Origin: Actinomycetes bacterium
GTDB lineage: Bacteria; Actinomycetota; Actinomycetes; Mycobacteriales; Micromonosporaceae
Reading direction: 5' to 3'
Assembly (NCBI GenBank): GCA_023437285.1
Contig: JAEZGP010000003.1
Coordinates: 1-22,641, forward strand
Length of the DNA: 22,641 nt
Shown: piece by piece, positions 1-8,237 of the stretch
How the letters are laid out: every line of letters starts with the position of its first letter
Position numbering within the stretch: the first letter of the stretch is position 1
The notes under the pieces: model-generated
The model's database searches: none
Told to the model about the DNA's origin: nothing
Seen by the model: only the letters and a program-made list of their open reading frames with translations
Program-made: the position numbers and the translations under genes

Positions 1-819
<819 letters not shown>

Positions 820-823
<4 letters not shown>

Positions 824-1566
824 GCCGCTCGCAGCTCCCTCAGGGCGGCCAGCTCCGCCGTGGTCGGCGCCGGGGTCGTGCGCACGTCGCGCGCCACGGC
901 CAGGTCCCAGCCGGTCGCCGCCCGTACGGTGTCGACGGCCACGCCGGGGTGCGTGTGGGTGAGCGTCAGCTCGCGGGTCGTCGGGTCGGGTTCGAGGATG
1001 CCGAGGTCGGTGATGACCGTGCGGGGGCCGGCGCCACCGAGGTTGAGGCGTTCCCGGTCACCCGGCCCGGCGCCGAACCCGACGCTGGTGACGAAGTCGA
1101 CCCGCTCGACGAAGGCGCGCCGGGTCTGCCGGACGATGACGACCACCTCCCGGCACGACGCGGCGATCTCGGGTGCGCCGCCCGCGCCGGGCAGGCGGAC
1201 CTTCGGGCGGCGGTAGTCGCCGCCGATGACGGTCGTGTTGATGTTCGCGTACCGGTCGATCTGGGCGGCGCCGAGGAAGCCCACGTCGACGCGGCCCGGC
1301 TGCAGCCAGTAGTTGAAGACCTCGGGCACGCTGACCACGGCGTCGGCCGTGTCGGCGAGGATGCCGTCGCCGATGGACAGTGGCAGCGAGTGCGGCTTGG
1401 CGCCCAGGGTGCCCGACTCGTAGACGAGCACCAGGCGCGGCGCGTGGGTGCGGCGGGCCAGGTTGGCCGCCGTGCTGGGCAGGCCGATGCCGACGAAACA
1501 CACCGCGCCGTCGCGCAGGGCGCGCGCGGCGGCCACGCACATCATCTCGTCCGCGCTATAGGACAT
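820..1566 (-). CDS. pcaJ: 3-oxoadipate CoA-transferase, beta subunit
   Basis: Small subunit of succinyl-CoA:3-oxoadipate CoA-transferase, which loads CoA onto 3-oxoadipate. It has 248 residues, normal for the family. The catalytic Glu is in VYESGTLGAKP (E50). This is the ESG form found in glutaconate-CoA-transferase-like (CatJ-type) subunits rather than the SENG form of Pseudomonas putida PcaJ. Other conserved stretches are the N-terminal glycine-rich region VCFVGIGLPS, DVGFLGAAQIDRYANINTT and RLPGAGGAPEIA. The ATG at 1566 lies inside the end of pcaI (11-nt overlap) and the stop overlaps the pcaF start by 4 nt, so all three form one translationally coupled unit. A steroid-ring IpdB-like role is a remote alternative; the adjacent pobA argues against it. 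Confidence 0.9.
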
Positions 1567-2356
1567 GGTCAGCCATCCACGCGGTGAACCGGTCGCGGTC
1601 GCGGCTGATCTCGTCCCAGGCGACGTAGAAGTCGTTGTCGCGGGTGGAGTAGCCGTGGGTGTACGACGGATGCGCGCCGTTGGCCGCGACCGCCACGCGG
1701 GTGAGCGCCCAGGTCGGCAGGACCACCGCGCCGGGCACCGGGGTCAGCTCGTCGACGACCTCCTCGACGGTGACGAGGCTGCGCTTCGCGGCCAGTACGG
1801 CCTCCTTCTGTACGCCGGTGATGCCCCACAGCTGCACGTTGCCCGCACGGTCGGCGCGCTGGGCGTGGATGACGCTGACGTCGGGGCGCAGGGCCGGCAC
1901 GGCGGTGAGGACCTCGCCCGTGAACGGGCACTCGATCGGCTTGATGGTGGCGGTCTGCCCCGACAGGTCCGTGCCGACGTACCCGCGCAGCACCGCGAAC
2001 GGCAGCCCGCTCGCGCCGGCGACGTACCGGTTGGCCATGCCGGCGTGGCTGTGCTCCTCCAGGTCGAGGGGGCTTGGCCAGTCGTTCTCGACCGCGTCGC
2101 GCAGCCGGTGCAGCGACCCGACGCCCGGGTTGCCGCCCCAGGAGAAGACCAGGCGGCGGGCACAGCCCATGCCGATCAGCTGGTCGTAGATGACGTCGGG
2201 CGTCATCCGGATGAGGGTGAGGTTCCGGCGCCGCTGGCGGATGATCTCGTGCCCGGCCGCGAACGGGATGAGGTGCGTGAAGCCCTCCAGCGCCACCGCG
2301 TCGCCGTCGTGGACCAGCTCGGCGACCGCGTCCGCGAGCGACACGATCTCCGCCAT
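1556..2356 (-). CDS. pcaI: 3-oxoadipate CoA-transferase, alpha subunit
   Basis: Large subunit of the 3-oxoadipate CoA-transferase and first gene of the leftward pcaIJF unit. The 266 residues match the CatI/PcaI class of GctA-like subunits throughout: DGDAVALEGFTHLIPFAAGH near the N-terminus, TPDVIYDQLIGMGCARRL, FSWGGNPGVGSLHRLRDAVE, EEHSHAGMANRYVAGASGLP, and WGITGVQKEAVLAAKRSLVT followed by VEEVVDEL. The start is ATG at 2354-2356 with a strong AAGGAG Shine-Dalgarno sequence (complement of 2361-2366) 4 nt upstream. The stop falls 11 nt inside pcaJ. The gene faces away from pobA across a 150-bp control region, so hydroxylation of 4-hydroxybenzoate and breakdown of its ring-cleavage product are probably controlled together. 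The ring-cleavage genes (pcaGH, pcaB, pcaC/D/L) are not in the window. Confidence 0.92.
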   Translation of the reverse strand: MAEIVSLADAVAELVHDGDAVALEGFTHLIPFAAGHEIIRQRRRNLTLIRMTPDVIYDQLIGMGCARRLVFSWGGNPGVGSLHRLRDAVENDWPSPLDLEEHSHAGMANRYVAGASGLPFAVLRGYVGTDLSGQTATIKPIECPFTGEVLTAVPALRPDVSVIHAQRADRAGNVQLWGITGVQKEAVLAAKRSLVTVEEVVDELTPVPGAVVLPTWALTRVAVAANGAHPSYTHGYSTRDNDFYVAWDEISRDRDRFTAWMADHVL

Positions 2357-2510
2357 CTCTCTCCTTGTTCGGAAGACGAACGTACGTACTTCCAGCGAAC
2401 AGTACGGACCGGTTGTCGCCCGGTCAACACATTGACGGCCGCCGCTGCCTCACGTAAGGTTCGCAAACTGAACTTGCGTTCGCATAACGTACGGGGATTT
2501 GACGGTGGTC
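2357..2510. promoter_or_regulatory. Divergent pcaI / pobA control region with GTTCG repeats
   Basis: The 150-bp gap between divergent pcaI and pobA is rich in GTTCG/CGAAC words. On the pcaI side there is an exact 5-5-5 inverted repeat GTTCG-GAAGA-CGAAC (2367-2381), next to the palindrome ACGTACGT (2380-2387). A further CGAAC lies at 2396-2400. On the pobA side two direct copies of GTTCGCA begin at 2459 and 2478, 19 bp apart, with an inverted GAAC between them (2470-2473). Direct repeats with an inverted element resemble the operator layout described for IclR-family regulators of pob/pca genes (PobR, PcaU, PcaR). No regulator gene is in the window, so the assignment is inference. Confidence 0.45.
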
Positions 2511-3677
2511 ATGGAACGCACACAGGTCGGCATCATCGGGGCGGGACCCGCCGGACTGCTCCTGTCGCACCTGCTCGCGCAGGCCGGCGTCGAGTCGGTC
2601 GTCGTCGAGCTGCGCAGCCGCGAACACTGCGAGCAGCGCCAGCGGGCCGGCCTGCTCGAACACGGCACCGTGGCGACCCTGCGCGCGGCCGGGCTGGCCA
2701 CCCGGCTCGACGCCGAGGGCATCGAGCACGGCGGCATCTACCTGCAGTACGCGGGGGAGCGGCACCACCTCGACTTCCGCGACCTCGTCGACCGGACCGT
2801 CACGATCTACGCCCAGACGGAGATCGTGAAGGACCTCATCGCGGCCCGGCTGGCCGCCGGCCAACGGCTCGACTTCTCCATCACGGACACGTCCGTGTCC
2901 GACGTGGACTCGTCCCGGCCGGTGCTGCGCTACGTCGACGCTGCCGGCGCCCCCCAGGCCATCGAGTGCGACGTGATCGCCGGCTGCGACGGGTTCCACG
3001 GGATCAGCCGCGCGGCGGTGCCGGACGTCGTGGCGTACGAGCGGGGGTATCCCTACTCGTGGCTGGGCATCATCGCGGACGTCGCGCCGTCCACCGACGA
3101 GCTGATCTACGCCCACCACCCGGACGGGTTCGCGCTGCACAGCGTCCGCACGCCGCACGTCAGCCGCCTCTACCTTCAGGTGCCGGCCGGCGAGGCGATC
3201 GAGTCCTGGTCCGACGAGCGGATCTGGGAGAACCTCCAGAAGCGCTTCGCCCTGCCCGGCTGGACGCTGCGCGAAGGCCCGATCCGCGAGAAGGCCATCA
3301 CCCCGATGCGCTCGTTCGTCAGCACCCCGATGCGCCACGGTCGCCTGTTCCTGGCCGGCGACGCCGCCCACATCGTCCCGCCCACCGGCGCGAAAGGGCT
3401 CAACCTCGCGGTGTCCGACGTGGCGCTGCTGGCCCCCGCGCTCGTCGCGTGGCTGCGCGACGGCGACCCCTCGCTGGCGGACGCCTACCCGCAGCGCGCG
3501 CTGCGCCGCGTCTGGCGGGCCACCCACTTCTCCTGGTGGATGACCCAGATGCTGCACGCGCAGCCCGGCGACGCCTTCAACACCGAGCTGCAACTGTCCC
3601 AACTGCGCTACGTCACGGCCTCGCGGTCCGCGGCCGTCACCCTGGCGGAGAACTACACCGGAGCCGCCCCCGCCTGA
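2511..3677 (+). CDS. pobA: 4-hydroxybenzoate 3-monooxygenase
   Basis: FAD-dependent hydroxylase converting 4-hydroxybenzoate to protocatechuate with NAD(P)H and O2. The 388 residues align end to end with Pseudomonas p-hydroxybenzoate hydroxylase (394 aa). Visible features are the GAGPAG dinucleotide fold (residues 10-15), RAGLLEHG, the CDGFHG motif, GDAAHIVPPTGAKGLNLA (D284) and FSWWMT near the C-terminus. Residues that bind substrate in the Pseudomonas enzyme are present one position earlier: Y200, S211 and R213 correspond to Y201, S212 and R214. ATG 2511 is chosen because MERTQVGIIGAGPAG matches the family N-terminus. In-frame GTG 2505, with GGGG at 2493-2496 well spaced, and TTG 2499 are also possible and would add two or four residues. 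It supplies protocatechuate to the pathway that ends in the divergent pcaIJF genes. Confidence 0.95.
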   Translation: MERTQVGIIGAGPAGLLLSHLLAQAGVESVVVELRSREHCEQRQRAGLLEHGTVATLRAAGLATRLDAEGIEHGGIYLQYAGERHHLDFRDLVDRTVTIYAQTEIVKDLIAARLAAGQRLDFSITDTSVSDVDSSRPVLRYVDAAGAPQAIECDVIAGCDGFHGISRAAVPDVVAYERGYPYSWLGIIADVAPSTDELIYAHHPDGFALHSVRTPHVSRLYLQVPAGEAIESWSDERIWENLQKRFALPGWTLREGPIREKAITPMRSFVSTPMRHGRLFLAGDAAHIVPPTGAKGLNLAVSDVALLAPALVAWLRDGDPSLADAYPQRALRRVWRATHFSWWMTQMLHAQPGDAFNTELQLSQLRYVTASRSAAVTLAENYTGAAPA

Positions 3678-3678
3678 C

Positions 3679-3768
3679 CGGTGCCGGCAGCGCACGGACC
3701 TCGCGGCGGCCGTCGCCCGTTACGGCGCCTTCGCCGGCACGCCGGTGACGGTGGTCTGGGCCGGCTGA
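3679..3768 (+). pseudogene. 3' remnant of an unidentified gene
   Basis: The short gap after pobA contains a start-less frame ending at TGA 3766-3768, which reads RTDLAAAVARYGAFAGTP then VTVVWAG. Almost every codon ends in G or C (only one T-ending codon in about 28), as in real genes here, and the other frames do not show this. It has no ATG or GTG of its own and merges into pobA in another frame upstream. I read it as the surviving C-terminus of a gene whose body was deleted when pobA and the downstream oxidoreductase were joined. I do not recognise the family. Chance composition remains possible for so short a stretch. Confidence 0.35.
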
Positions 3769-3795
3769 CCGCCGCCGCATGGCAGGCTGGGTCCC

Positions 3796-4677
3796 ATGCG
3801 AGTGTCGATCTGGCCCGGCGCCGGGCAGCCCTACGCCGACTTTGTGGACGCGGCCCGGCACGCGGCCGAGACCGGATGGGACGGCGTGTGGGTCGCCGAC
3901 CATTTCATGCCGAACGCGGGCGGCCCCCGCTCGCCGCGCGACCCGGTCCTCGAATGCGGTTCCGTGGTCGCCGCGCTCGCCGCAGCCGTACCCCGGATCC
4001 GGATCGGCTCGCTGGTCTACAGCATGACCTACCGCCACCCGGCGGTGCTCGCCAACATGGCGGCGACCGTCGACCAGATCTCCGGCGGCCGGTTCGTCCT
4101 CGGCGTCGGCGCCGGCTGGCAGGTCAACGAGCACGAGCAGTACGGCATCGAACTGCCGCCCGTGAAGGCGCGCCTCGACCGGTTCGTCGAGGGCCTGCGA
4201 GTACTGCGCGGCCTGCTGCGCCGCCCCACGACCACGATCAACGGCGAGTACTACCAGCTCACCGACGCGGTGTGCGAACCGAAACCGGTGCAGGACCCGC
4301 TGCCGATCCTCATCGGCGGCGGCGGCGAGAAGCGCATGCTGCGCGTCGTCGCCGAGTACGCCGAGGAGTGGAACACCTGGGGCCGGCCGGACCTCATCGC
4401 GCACAAGATGGCGGTCCTCGACGACCACTGCGAGACCCTCGGCCGCGACCCGGACACGATCCAGCGGACCGCCCAGGCGCTGACGTTCGTGGCCGGGCCG
4501 ATCCCGGCCGACCTGACCATGCCGGTGATCGGAGGATCGCCGCAGCGGCTGAGGGACGACATCGAGCGGTACCGCGCCATCGGCCTCGACGAGCTGATCA
4601 TCCCGGACGCCTTCCTCGGCGCCGGCGCCGACCGCCGCAAGGCGATGGACACCATCCTCAACCTCGTCCGCGGCTGA
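3796..4677 (+). CDS. LLM-class F420-dependent oxidoreductase
   Basis: A 293-residue luciferase-like TIM-barrel protein of the actinobacterial F420-dependent group; the substrate cannot be read from sequence. Family signatures are WDGVWVADHFMP near residue 30, GSLVYSMTYRHPAVLANMAA then TVDQISGGRFVLGVGAGW (the usual flavin or F420 contact region), and LPILIGGGGEKRMLRVVAEYAEEWN. It starts at ATG 3796, and no Shine-Dalgarno sequence precedes it. CAGGCT (3783-3788), a -10-like hexamer ending 7 nt before the ATG, suggests a leaderless transcript. Its last 20 bases overlap the end of the convergent lipid kinase gene (4658-4677). Nothing ties it to the aromatic genes upstream, and it probably has its own promoter. 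Confidence 0.88.
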   Translation: MRVSIWPGAGQPYADFVDAARHAAETGWDGVWVADHFMPNAGGPRSPRDPVLECGSVVAALAAAVPRIRIGSLVYSMTYRHPAVLANMAATVDQISGGRFVLGVGAGWQVNEHEQYGIELPPVKARLDRFVEGLRVLRGLLRRPTTTINGEYYQLTDAVCEPKPVQDPLPILIGGGGEKRMLRVVAEYAEEWNTWGRPDLIAHKMAVLDDHCETLGRDPDTIQRTAQALTFVAGPIPADLTMPVIGGSPQRLRDDIERYRAIGLDELIIPDAFLGAGADRRKAMDTILNLVRG

Positions 4678-5617
4678 TTGGAGACCCGGTTGTGGCCCGC
4701 TTCGAGCTGGTGGGCACCACGCTGGCGTCGGCGCTCTGAGGTTCGGGGGCGCAGAGCCAGAGGGCGGCCGGGCGGACCGTGACCGTCAGGTGGGTACCGG
4801 GTTCGATCGTCTCGCCGTCGAGTTCGCGGGGCTCCGGTTCGGTGCTGCGGATCTCCACCGTCTTCGCCCGGAACGTCTTCAGGTGCCGGCGGGCCGGCCG
4901 GCGGCGGCGCAGCACCGCGTACGCCAACGCCGCCCACTGCCCGAGCGTACGCGGGCAGACCAGGGCCACGTCGAGGATGCCGTCGTCGGGGCGGGCGTCG
5001 GTGAACAACTCGATGCCGCCCTGCAACTGGCCCACGTTCGCGATCAGGACACTGCGCGCGCGGTGCCGCTTCGGCGGGCCGCCGTCGAGCGAGACCGTCA
5101 GGGTCATCGGGCGGTCGCGCAGCCGCCGCAGCCCGCCGGCCACGTACGCGGGCCAGCCGAACCACCGCTTCCACGTCTCCGGGGTGGCCTCCATCATCGC
5201 GGCGTCGAAGCCCATGCCCGCCATCACCGTGAACGGCAGGCCGTCCAGTTCGCCCAGGTCGATGCACCGGCGCGCGCCGGAGGTCGCCAACGCGACCACC
5301 CCGGGCACGTCGGCGGGGAGGTCCAGGTTGGTGACGAGCAGGTTGCCCGTACCGGTGGGCAGGATCGCCAGCGGCACGTCCGTACCGGCGAGCGCCTGCG
5401 CGCAGGCGCGGACCGTACCGTCGCCGCCGCAGGCGATGACCACGTCGGCGCCCTGCTCGACGGCCGCGCGCGCCTGCCCGCACCCCGGATCCTCGACGGT
5501 CGTCTCGAACCACAGCGGCTCGGGGCAGCCGGCGTCCGCCAACGCCCCGGCGATCGCCTCCCGCTGCCCGTCCAGGTCGATGATTTTGGACGGGTTGAGG
5601 ATTACGGCGCCGCGCAT
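4658..5617 (-). CDS. Diacylglycerol kinase-family lipid kinase
   Basis: ATP-dependent lipid kinase of the DAGK/YegS/DgkB catalytic-domain family, probably phosphorylating diacylglycerol or a related polyisoprenoid or sphingoid lipid at the membrane. Of 319 residues, the first third is the nucleotide-binding part: MRGAVILNPSK at the N-terminus, ACGGDGTV (GGDGT 64-68) and LPTGTGNLL (GTGN 89-92). The C-terminal beta-rich part includes GMGFDAAMM and DGILDVALV. ATG 5617 is preceded by GGAAGG/GGTGG in the end of the upstream DUF1206 gene, and the two genes overlap by 16 nt, so the kinase is probably translated from the same message. The 3' end overlaps the convergent oxidoreductase by 20 nt. The last 25 or so residues are low-complexity and may be dispensable. 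Confidence 0.85.
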   Translation of the reverse strand: MRGAVILNPSKIIDLDGQREAIAGALADAGCPEPLWFETTVEDPGCGQARAAVEQGADVVIACGGDGTVRACAQALAGTDVPLAILPTGTGNLLVTNLDLPADVPGVVALATSGARRCIDLGELDGLPFTVMAGMGFDAAMMEATPETWKRWFGWPAYVAGGLRRLRDRPMTLTVSLDGGPPKRHRARSVLIANVGQLQGGIELFTDARPDDGILDVALVCPRTLGQWAALAYAVLRRRRPARRHLKTFRAKTVEIRSTEPEPRELDGETIEPGTHLTVTVRPAALWLCAPEPQSADASVVPTSSKRATTGSPISRGRG

Positions 5618-6450
5618 GGGACCACCTTCCGGTACCGGTACTGGAAGAAGCAGTACACCCCGAACGCGGCCAGCCCCGCCGCGACGGCGAACAGCAGAGC
5701 CTGACCGACGGTGCGGTCCGACAGGTAGCGCAGCACGCCGTCCAGGCCGGCCGACCTGCGCGCGTCCGACGACGCGGCCGCCCCGATCAGGAAGACACCC
5801 ACGATCCCGTACGCGATGCCCTTCGCGAGGTACCCGAAAAGGCCGAGCCCCACCACGGCCCGGCGCACGACCGTACCCATGGTCGACAGGCGAAGCCGCC
5901 GGGCGAAGCCGCGGGTCACCCCGTAGATCGCCATCCCGATCCCGCAGCCGGCCACGAACAGGCCGAGAAACCAGACGAGCGCGACGCCGGCCGGGTGGCC
6001 CAGCAGGCCCGCCGTCGCGTCGCGCTGCGAGGCGACCGCCGACAGGGGGTGGCCGTCGACGACGCTGAACGCCGTCCACGCGAGCGCGAGGTAGATCGCC
6101 GCCCGGAACGCGGACACGACCCGTTCGCCCACCCGGCGGATACCGGTGTCCTCCAGGTGCCCGAGCACGCTCTCCAACGCCTGCCACACCGTCATCGCAC
6201 ACAGCCCGATCACGATGGCCCACACCAGCACGAAGCCGAACGGCTGCCCGGCCAGCACGCGGAAGGCGCCCGACTGATCGCCGTCCACCGCCGGCTCATG
6301 CAACGCGATCTTCAACGCGACCCACGCGACGGTGAGGTGCAGCACGCCATAGCCGACCAGCCCGGCCCGGATCAGGTGCTCCAGGACCGCGCTGCGGCCC
6401 ACCCGTCGCACGACGCGGACCGCCTCGGCCACGACGGCGTGATGGCTCAC
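5602..6450 (-). CDS. DUF1206 membrane protein
   Basis: Integral membrane protein with the three repeated two-helix DUF1206 modules, each starting near a glycine-rich helix: LIRAGLVGYGVLHLTVAWVA, then the region around SAFRAAIYLALAWTAFSVV, then VGLGLFGYLAKGIAYGIVGV. About six transmembrane helices are expected. Its biochemical role is unknown. The start is uncertain. GTG 6450 (282 residues) is given; GTG 6432 (276 residues, with GAGGTGAG 13 nt upstream) is almost as good, and none has a convincing Shine-Dalgarno sequence. It is the promoter-proximal gene of a two-gene leftward unit with the lipid kinase. The pairing hints at a membrane-lipid function but proves nothing. Confidence 0.8.
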   Translation of the reverse strand: MSHHAVVAEAVRVVRRVGRSAVLEHLIRAGLVGYGVLHLTVAWVALKIALHEPAVDGDQSGAFRVLAGQPFGFVLVWAIVIGLCAMTVWQALESVLGHLEDTGIRRVGERVVSAFRAAIYLALAWTAFSVVDGHPLSAVASQRDATAGLLGHPAGVALVWFLGLFVAGCGIGMAIYGVTRGFARRLRLSTMGTVVRRAVVGLGLFGYLAKGIAYGIVGVFLIGAAASSDARRSAGLDGVLRYLSDRTVGQALLFAVAAGLAAFGVYCFFQYRYRKVVPCAAP

Positions 6451-6564
6451 CTCGTACGCGGTTCGGCGCGCGATACCCAGTACGGACACGCCGACACGGT
6501 GCCCGGCAACGGGGGCCCCGCAAACGTAGTGTCGCCCGGCGGGTCGTCGGGTACATCCCCCCGC

Positions 6565-8145
6565 ATGACCCAGCCGCCCTCCACGGACGCCGCCCGCCTG
6601 CGCCACATCGTGGCCGTATCTGTCGCCGGCCTGCTGTTCGGCCTGCTCGCGTTGCTGGTCCGGGTCGGCTGGACCCCGTTGAACAATGTGGACACGGGCG
6701 TGGCCCACTGGTTCAACGACCTCGTGGCCCCGAACCCGGACGTGGTACGCGCGCTCAACGCCGTGACCCGGCTCGGCAGTTGGGGGCTGATGCTGTGGCT
6801 CGTCGCGTTGGCGGCCATCGTGCTCGCGTCGCGGCGGCAGGTTCGCCTGGCCGCGTTCCTCGTGGTGAGCGCGACCGGCGCCGCCATCCTGGACCCAGGT
6901 CTGAAGGCGCTCATCGGCCGGCTGCGTCCCGAGGTGCCGAGCCCGGTCGCCTTCGGCGAGGGCAGCAGCTTCCCCAGTGGACACACGCTGAACTCGTTCG
7001 TCTGCTACGGCGCGCTCGTGCTGGTGTTCCTGCCCGCCCTGTCGCCGCGCGGGCGGCGCGTCCTTCTCGGCCTCGTCGCCACCCTGCTCGGCCTCATCGG
7101 GCTGACCCGGGTGATGCTCGGCGTGCACTACGTGTCCGACGTCGTCGGCGCCTGGTGCGTGGGCGTGGCCTGGCTCGGCCTGACGGTGTTCGCCTTCGAG
7201 CTGTCCCGCAGCCGCCACGGTCGACCGGTCTCCGAGCCGCTGGCCGAGGGCCTTGAGCCGGAGGCGGCCGCCGATGTCAGCCCGACGGGTGACGCGCCGC
7301 CCGGCCGGGGCGACGGCATCCTGCGCCTGGCCGCGCTGGTGCTCGTCGGGCTGGTCCTCACCTTCGGTCTCGTCGTCGGGTGGGGAGAACTGATCAAGCT
7401 CGGCGGGGACAACCTGCTCGGTGACCGCGCCATCCCGCAGTGGTTCGCCGACCACCGCACCCCGGGCTGGGATGACGTCAGCTTCTTCTGGAGCCAGGCC
7501 GGCAACACGCACGCCATCATGGCCGTGGGCCTCATCTCGGGTGCCCTGGCGCTGGGCCTCATCCGGCGCTGGCGGCCCGTACTGTTCCTCGTGACGGTCA
7601 TGTTCGGCGAGCTGGCGCTGTTTCTCGGCGCGTCGGCGATCCTGGGCCGGGACCGCCCGGCGGTCACCCAGTTGGACGGCAAGCTGCCCACGTCGGCGTA
7701 CCCGTCCGGGCACATCGCCGCGACGCTGTGCCTCTACGCCGCGCTGGCACTACTGATCATCCCCCGGTTCCGGGCGTGGTGGCGCTGGCTGGCGCTCGTA
7801 CCCGCGGTGCTCATGCCCGTACTCGTGATGTTGTCCCGGTTCTATCGCGGCATGCACCATCCCACGGACGCCGTCGGGAGCCTGCTACTGGCCGCGGCCT
7901 GGGTGACCGTGTGCTACCTGGTGATCCGGCCCAACCACGACGTCGAGCGCGGGACCGGGGTCGGGGGGCACCTCACGGAACGGGGCGAGCCGGGTGGCGC
8001 CGACGATGAACACGATGATCAGCAGCCGCCAGCCCAGGCCCAGAACGCCGCCGTCCAGGCCCAGCCACGCGTCGAATCCCATGACATAGAGCGTTCCAGC
8101 GACAGCGTCCTGGCGACACCAGGCCATCTCGACAATCCACAGTAG
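6565..8145 (+). CDS. Tandem double-PAP2 membrane phosphatase
   Basis: 526-residue multi-pass membrane protein with two PAP2 acid-phosphatase domains in one chain; such enzymes dephosphorylate lipid phosphates such as phosphatidic acid or undecaprenyl pyrophosphate. Domain 1 has the full KX6RP (K114, R121-P122), PSGH (137-140) and a TRX5HX3D form of the third motif (R182, H188, D192). Domain 2 has PSGH (380-383) and a perfect SRX5HX3D (S424, R425, H431, D435), but the Lys of KX6RP is replaced by Ser (S357 before R364-P365). ATG 6565 fits a leaderless start (TACATC 6552-6557). After about residue 460 the protein turns into a hydrophilic Gln/Asp-rich tail with poorer codon bias, overlapping an antisense frame. 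Proximity to a lipid kinase may mean a shared lipid-phosphate substrate (inference). Confidence 0.87.
   Translation: MTQPPSTDAARLRHIVAVSVAGLLFGLLALLVRVGWTPLNNVDTGVAHWFNDLVAPNPDVVRALNAVTRLGSWGLMLWLVALAAIVLASRRQVRLAAFLVVSATGAAILDPGLKALIGRLRPEVPSPVAFGEGSSFPSGHTLNSFVCYGALVLVFLPALSPRGRRVLLGLVATLLGLIGLTRVMLGVHYVSDVVGAWCVGVAWLGLTVFAFELSRSRHGRPVSEPLAEGLEPEAAADVSPTGDAPPGRGDGILRLAALVLVGLVLTFGLVVGWGELIKLGGDNLLGDRAIPQWFADHRTPGWDDVSFFWSQAGNTHAIMAVGLISGALALGLIRRWRPVLFLVTVMFGELALFLGASAILGRDRPAVTQLDGKLPTSAYPSGHIAATLCLYAALALLIIPRFRAWWRWLALVPAVLMPVLVMLSRFYRGMHHPTDAVGSLLLAAAWVTVCYLVIRPNHDVERGTGVGGHLTERGEPGGADDEHDDQQPPAQAQNAAVQAQPRVESHDIERSSDSVLATPGHLDNPQ
7885..8082 (-). other. Antisense frame with coding-like bias over the PAP2 tail
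   Basis: Opposite the low-quality tail of the PAP2 gene lies a 65-codon frame (ATG 8082, stop 7885-7887). It begins MGFDAWLGLDGGVLGLG and contains the hydrophobic stretch WRLLIIVFIVGATRLAPF. From about 8080 down to 7960 nearly every codon ends in G or C, whereas the sense frame here uses gat, gaa, cca, ata and aat. This suggests that the antisense strand is or was the coding one, for a small membrane protein or a gene remnant. It has no good ribosome binding site and no family I recognise. Confidence 0.3.
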
Positions 8146-8157
8146 GGCTAGCCCTAC
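8142..8157. promoter_or_regulatory. 16-bp perfect palindrome at the PAP2 stop
   Basis: GTAGGGCTAGCCCTAC is a perfect 16-bp dyad that contains the TAG stop of the PAP2 gene. There is no loop and no T-run, so it is a better candidate for a protein-binding site than for a terminator. It lies about 80 bp upstream of the next rightward gene. It has even symmetry and lacks the 19-bp spacing of a DtxR/IdeR box. No regulator can be assigned. Confidence 0.4.
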
Positions 8158-8168
8158 CTTCGTTGGGT

Positions 8169-8197
8169 GGAAACCCTGGCCCACTTTGGGGGTTTCC
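8169..8197 (+). terminator. Probable terminator after the PAP2 gene
   Basis: GGAAACCC (8169-8176) pairs perfectly with GGGTTTCC (8190-8197) across a 13-nt loop that can extend the stem with further C/G pairs. It begins 24 bp after the PAP2 stop and has no T-tract, which is common for actinobacterial terminators. Confidence 0.5.
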
Positions 8198-8237
8198 TCG
8201 GATGTGGGCCGGCGGCCGCTCCACAAGCATCAATGAC

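Noticed and set aside
1565..3748. Long + strand frame (727 codons) across pcaI and pobA
   Set aside because: It is a shadow frame in GC-rich DNA: Arg/Pro/Ala-rich low-complexity product with no family resemblance, and it runs antisense to pcaI and out of frame through pobA, both strongly recognised.
5602..7713. 703-codon minus-strand frame as one large gene
   Set aside because: Only the part below 6450 is coding (DUF1206). The rest is antisense to the PAP2 gene, with His/Gln/Arg-rich composition typical of antisense frames.
8142..8157. IdeR/DtxR iron box
   Set aside because: The palindrome has even symmetry (16 bp) and lacks the TTAGGTTAG half-sites and 19-bp span of that box.
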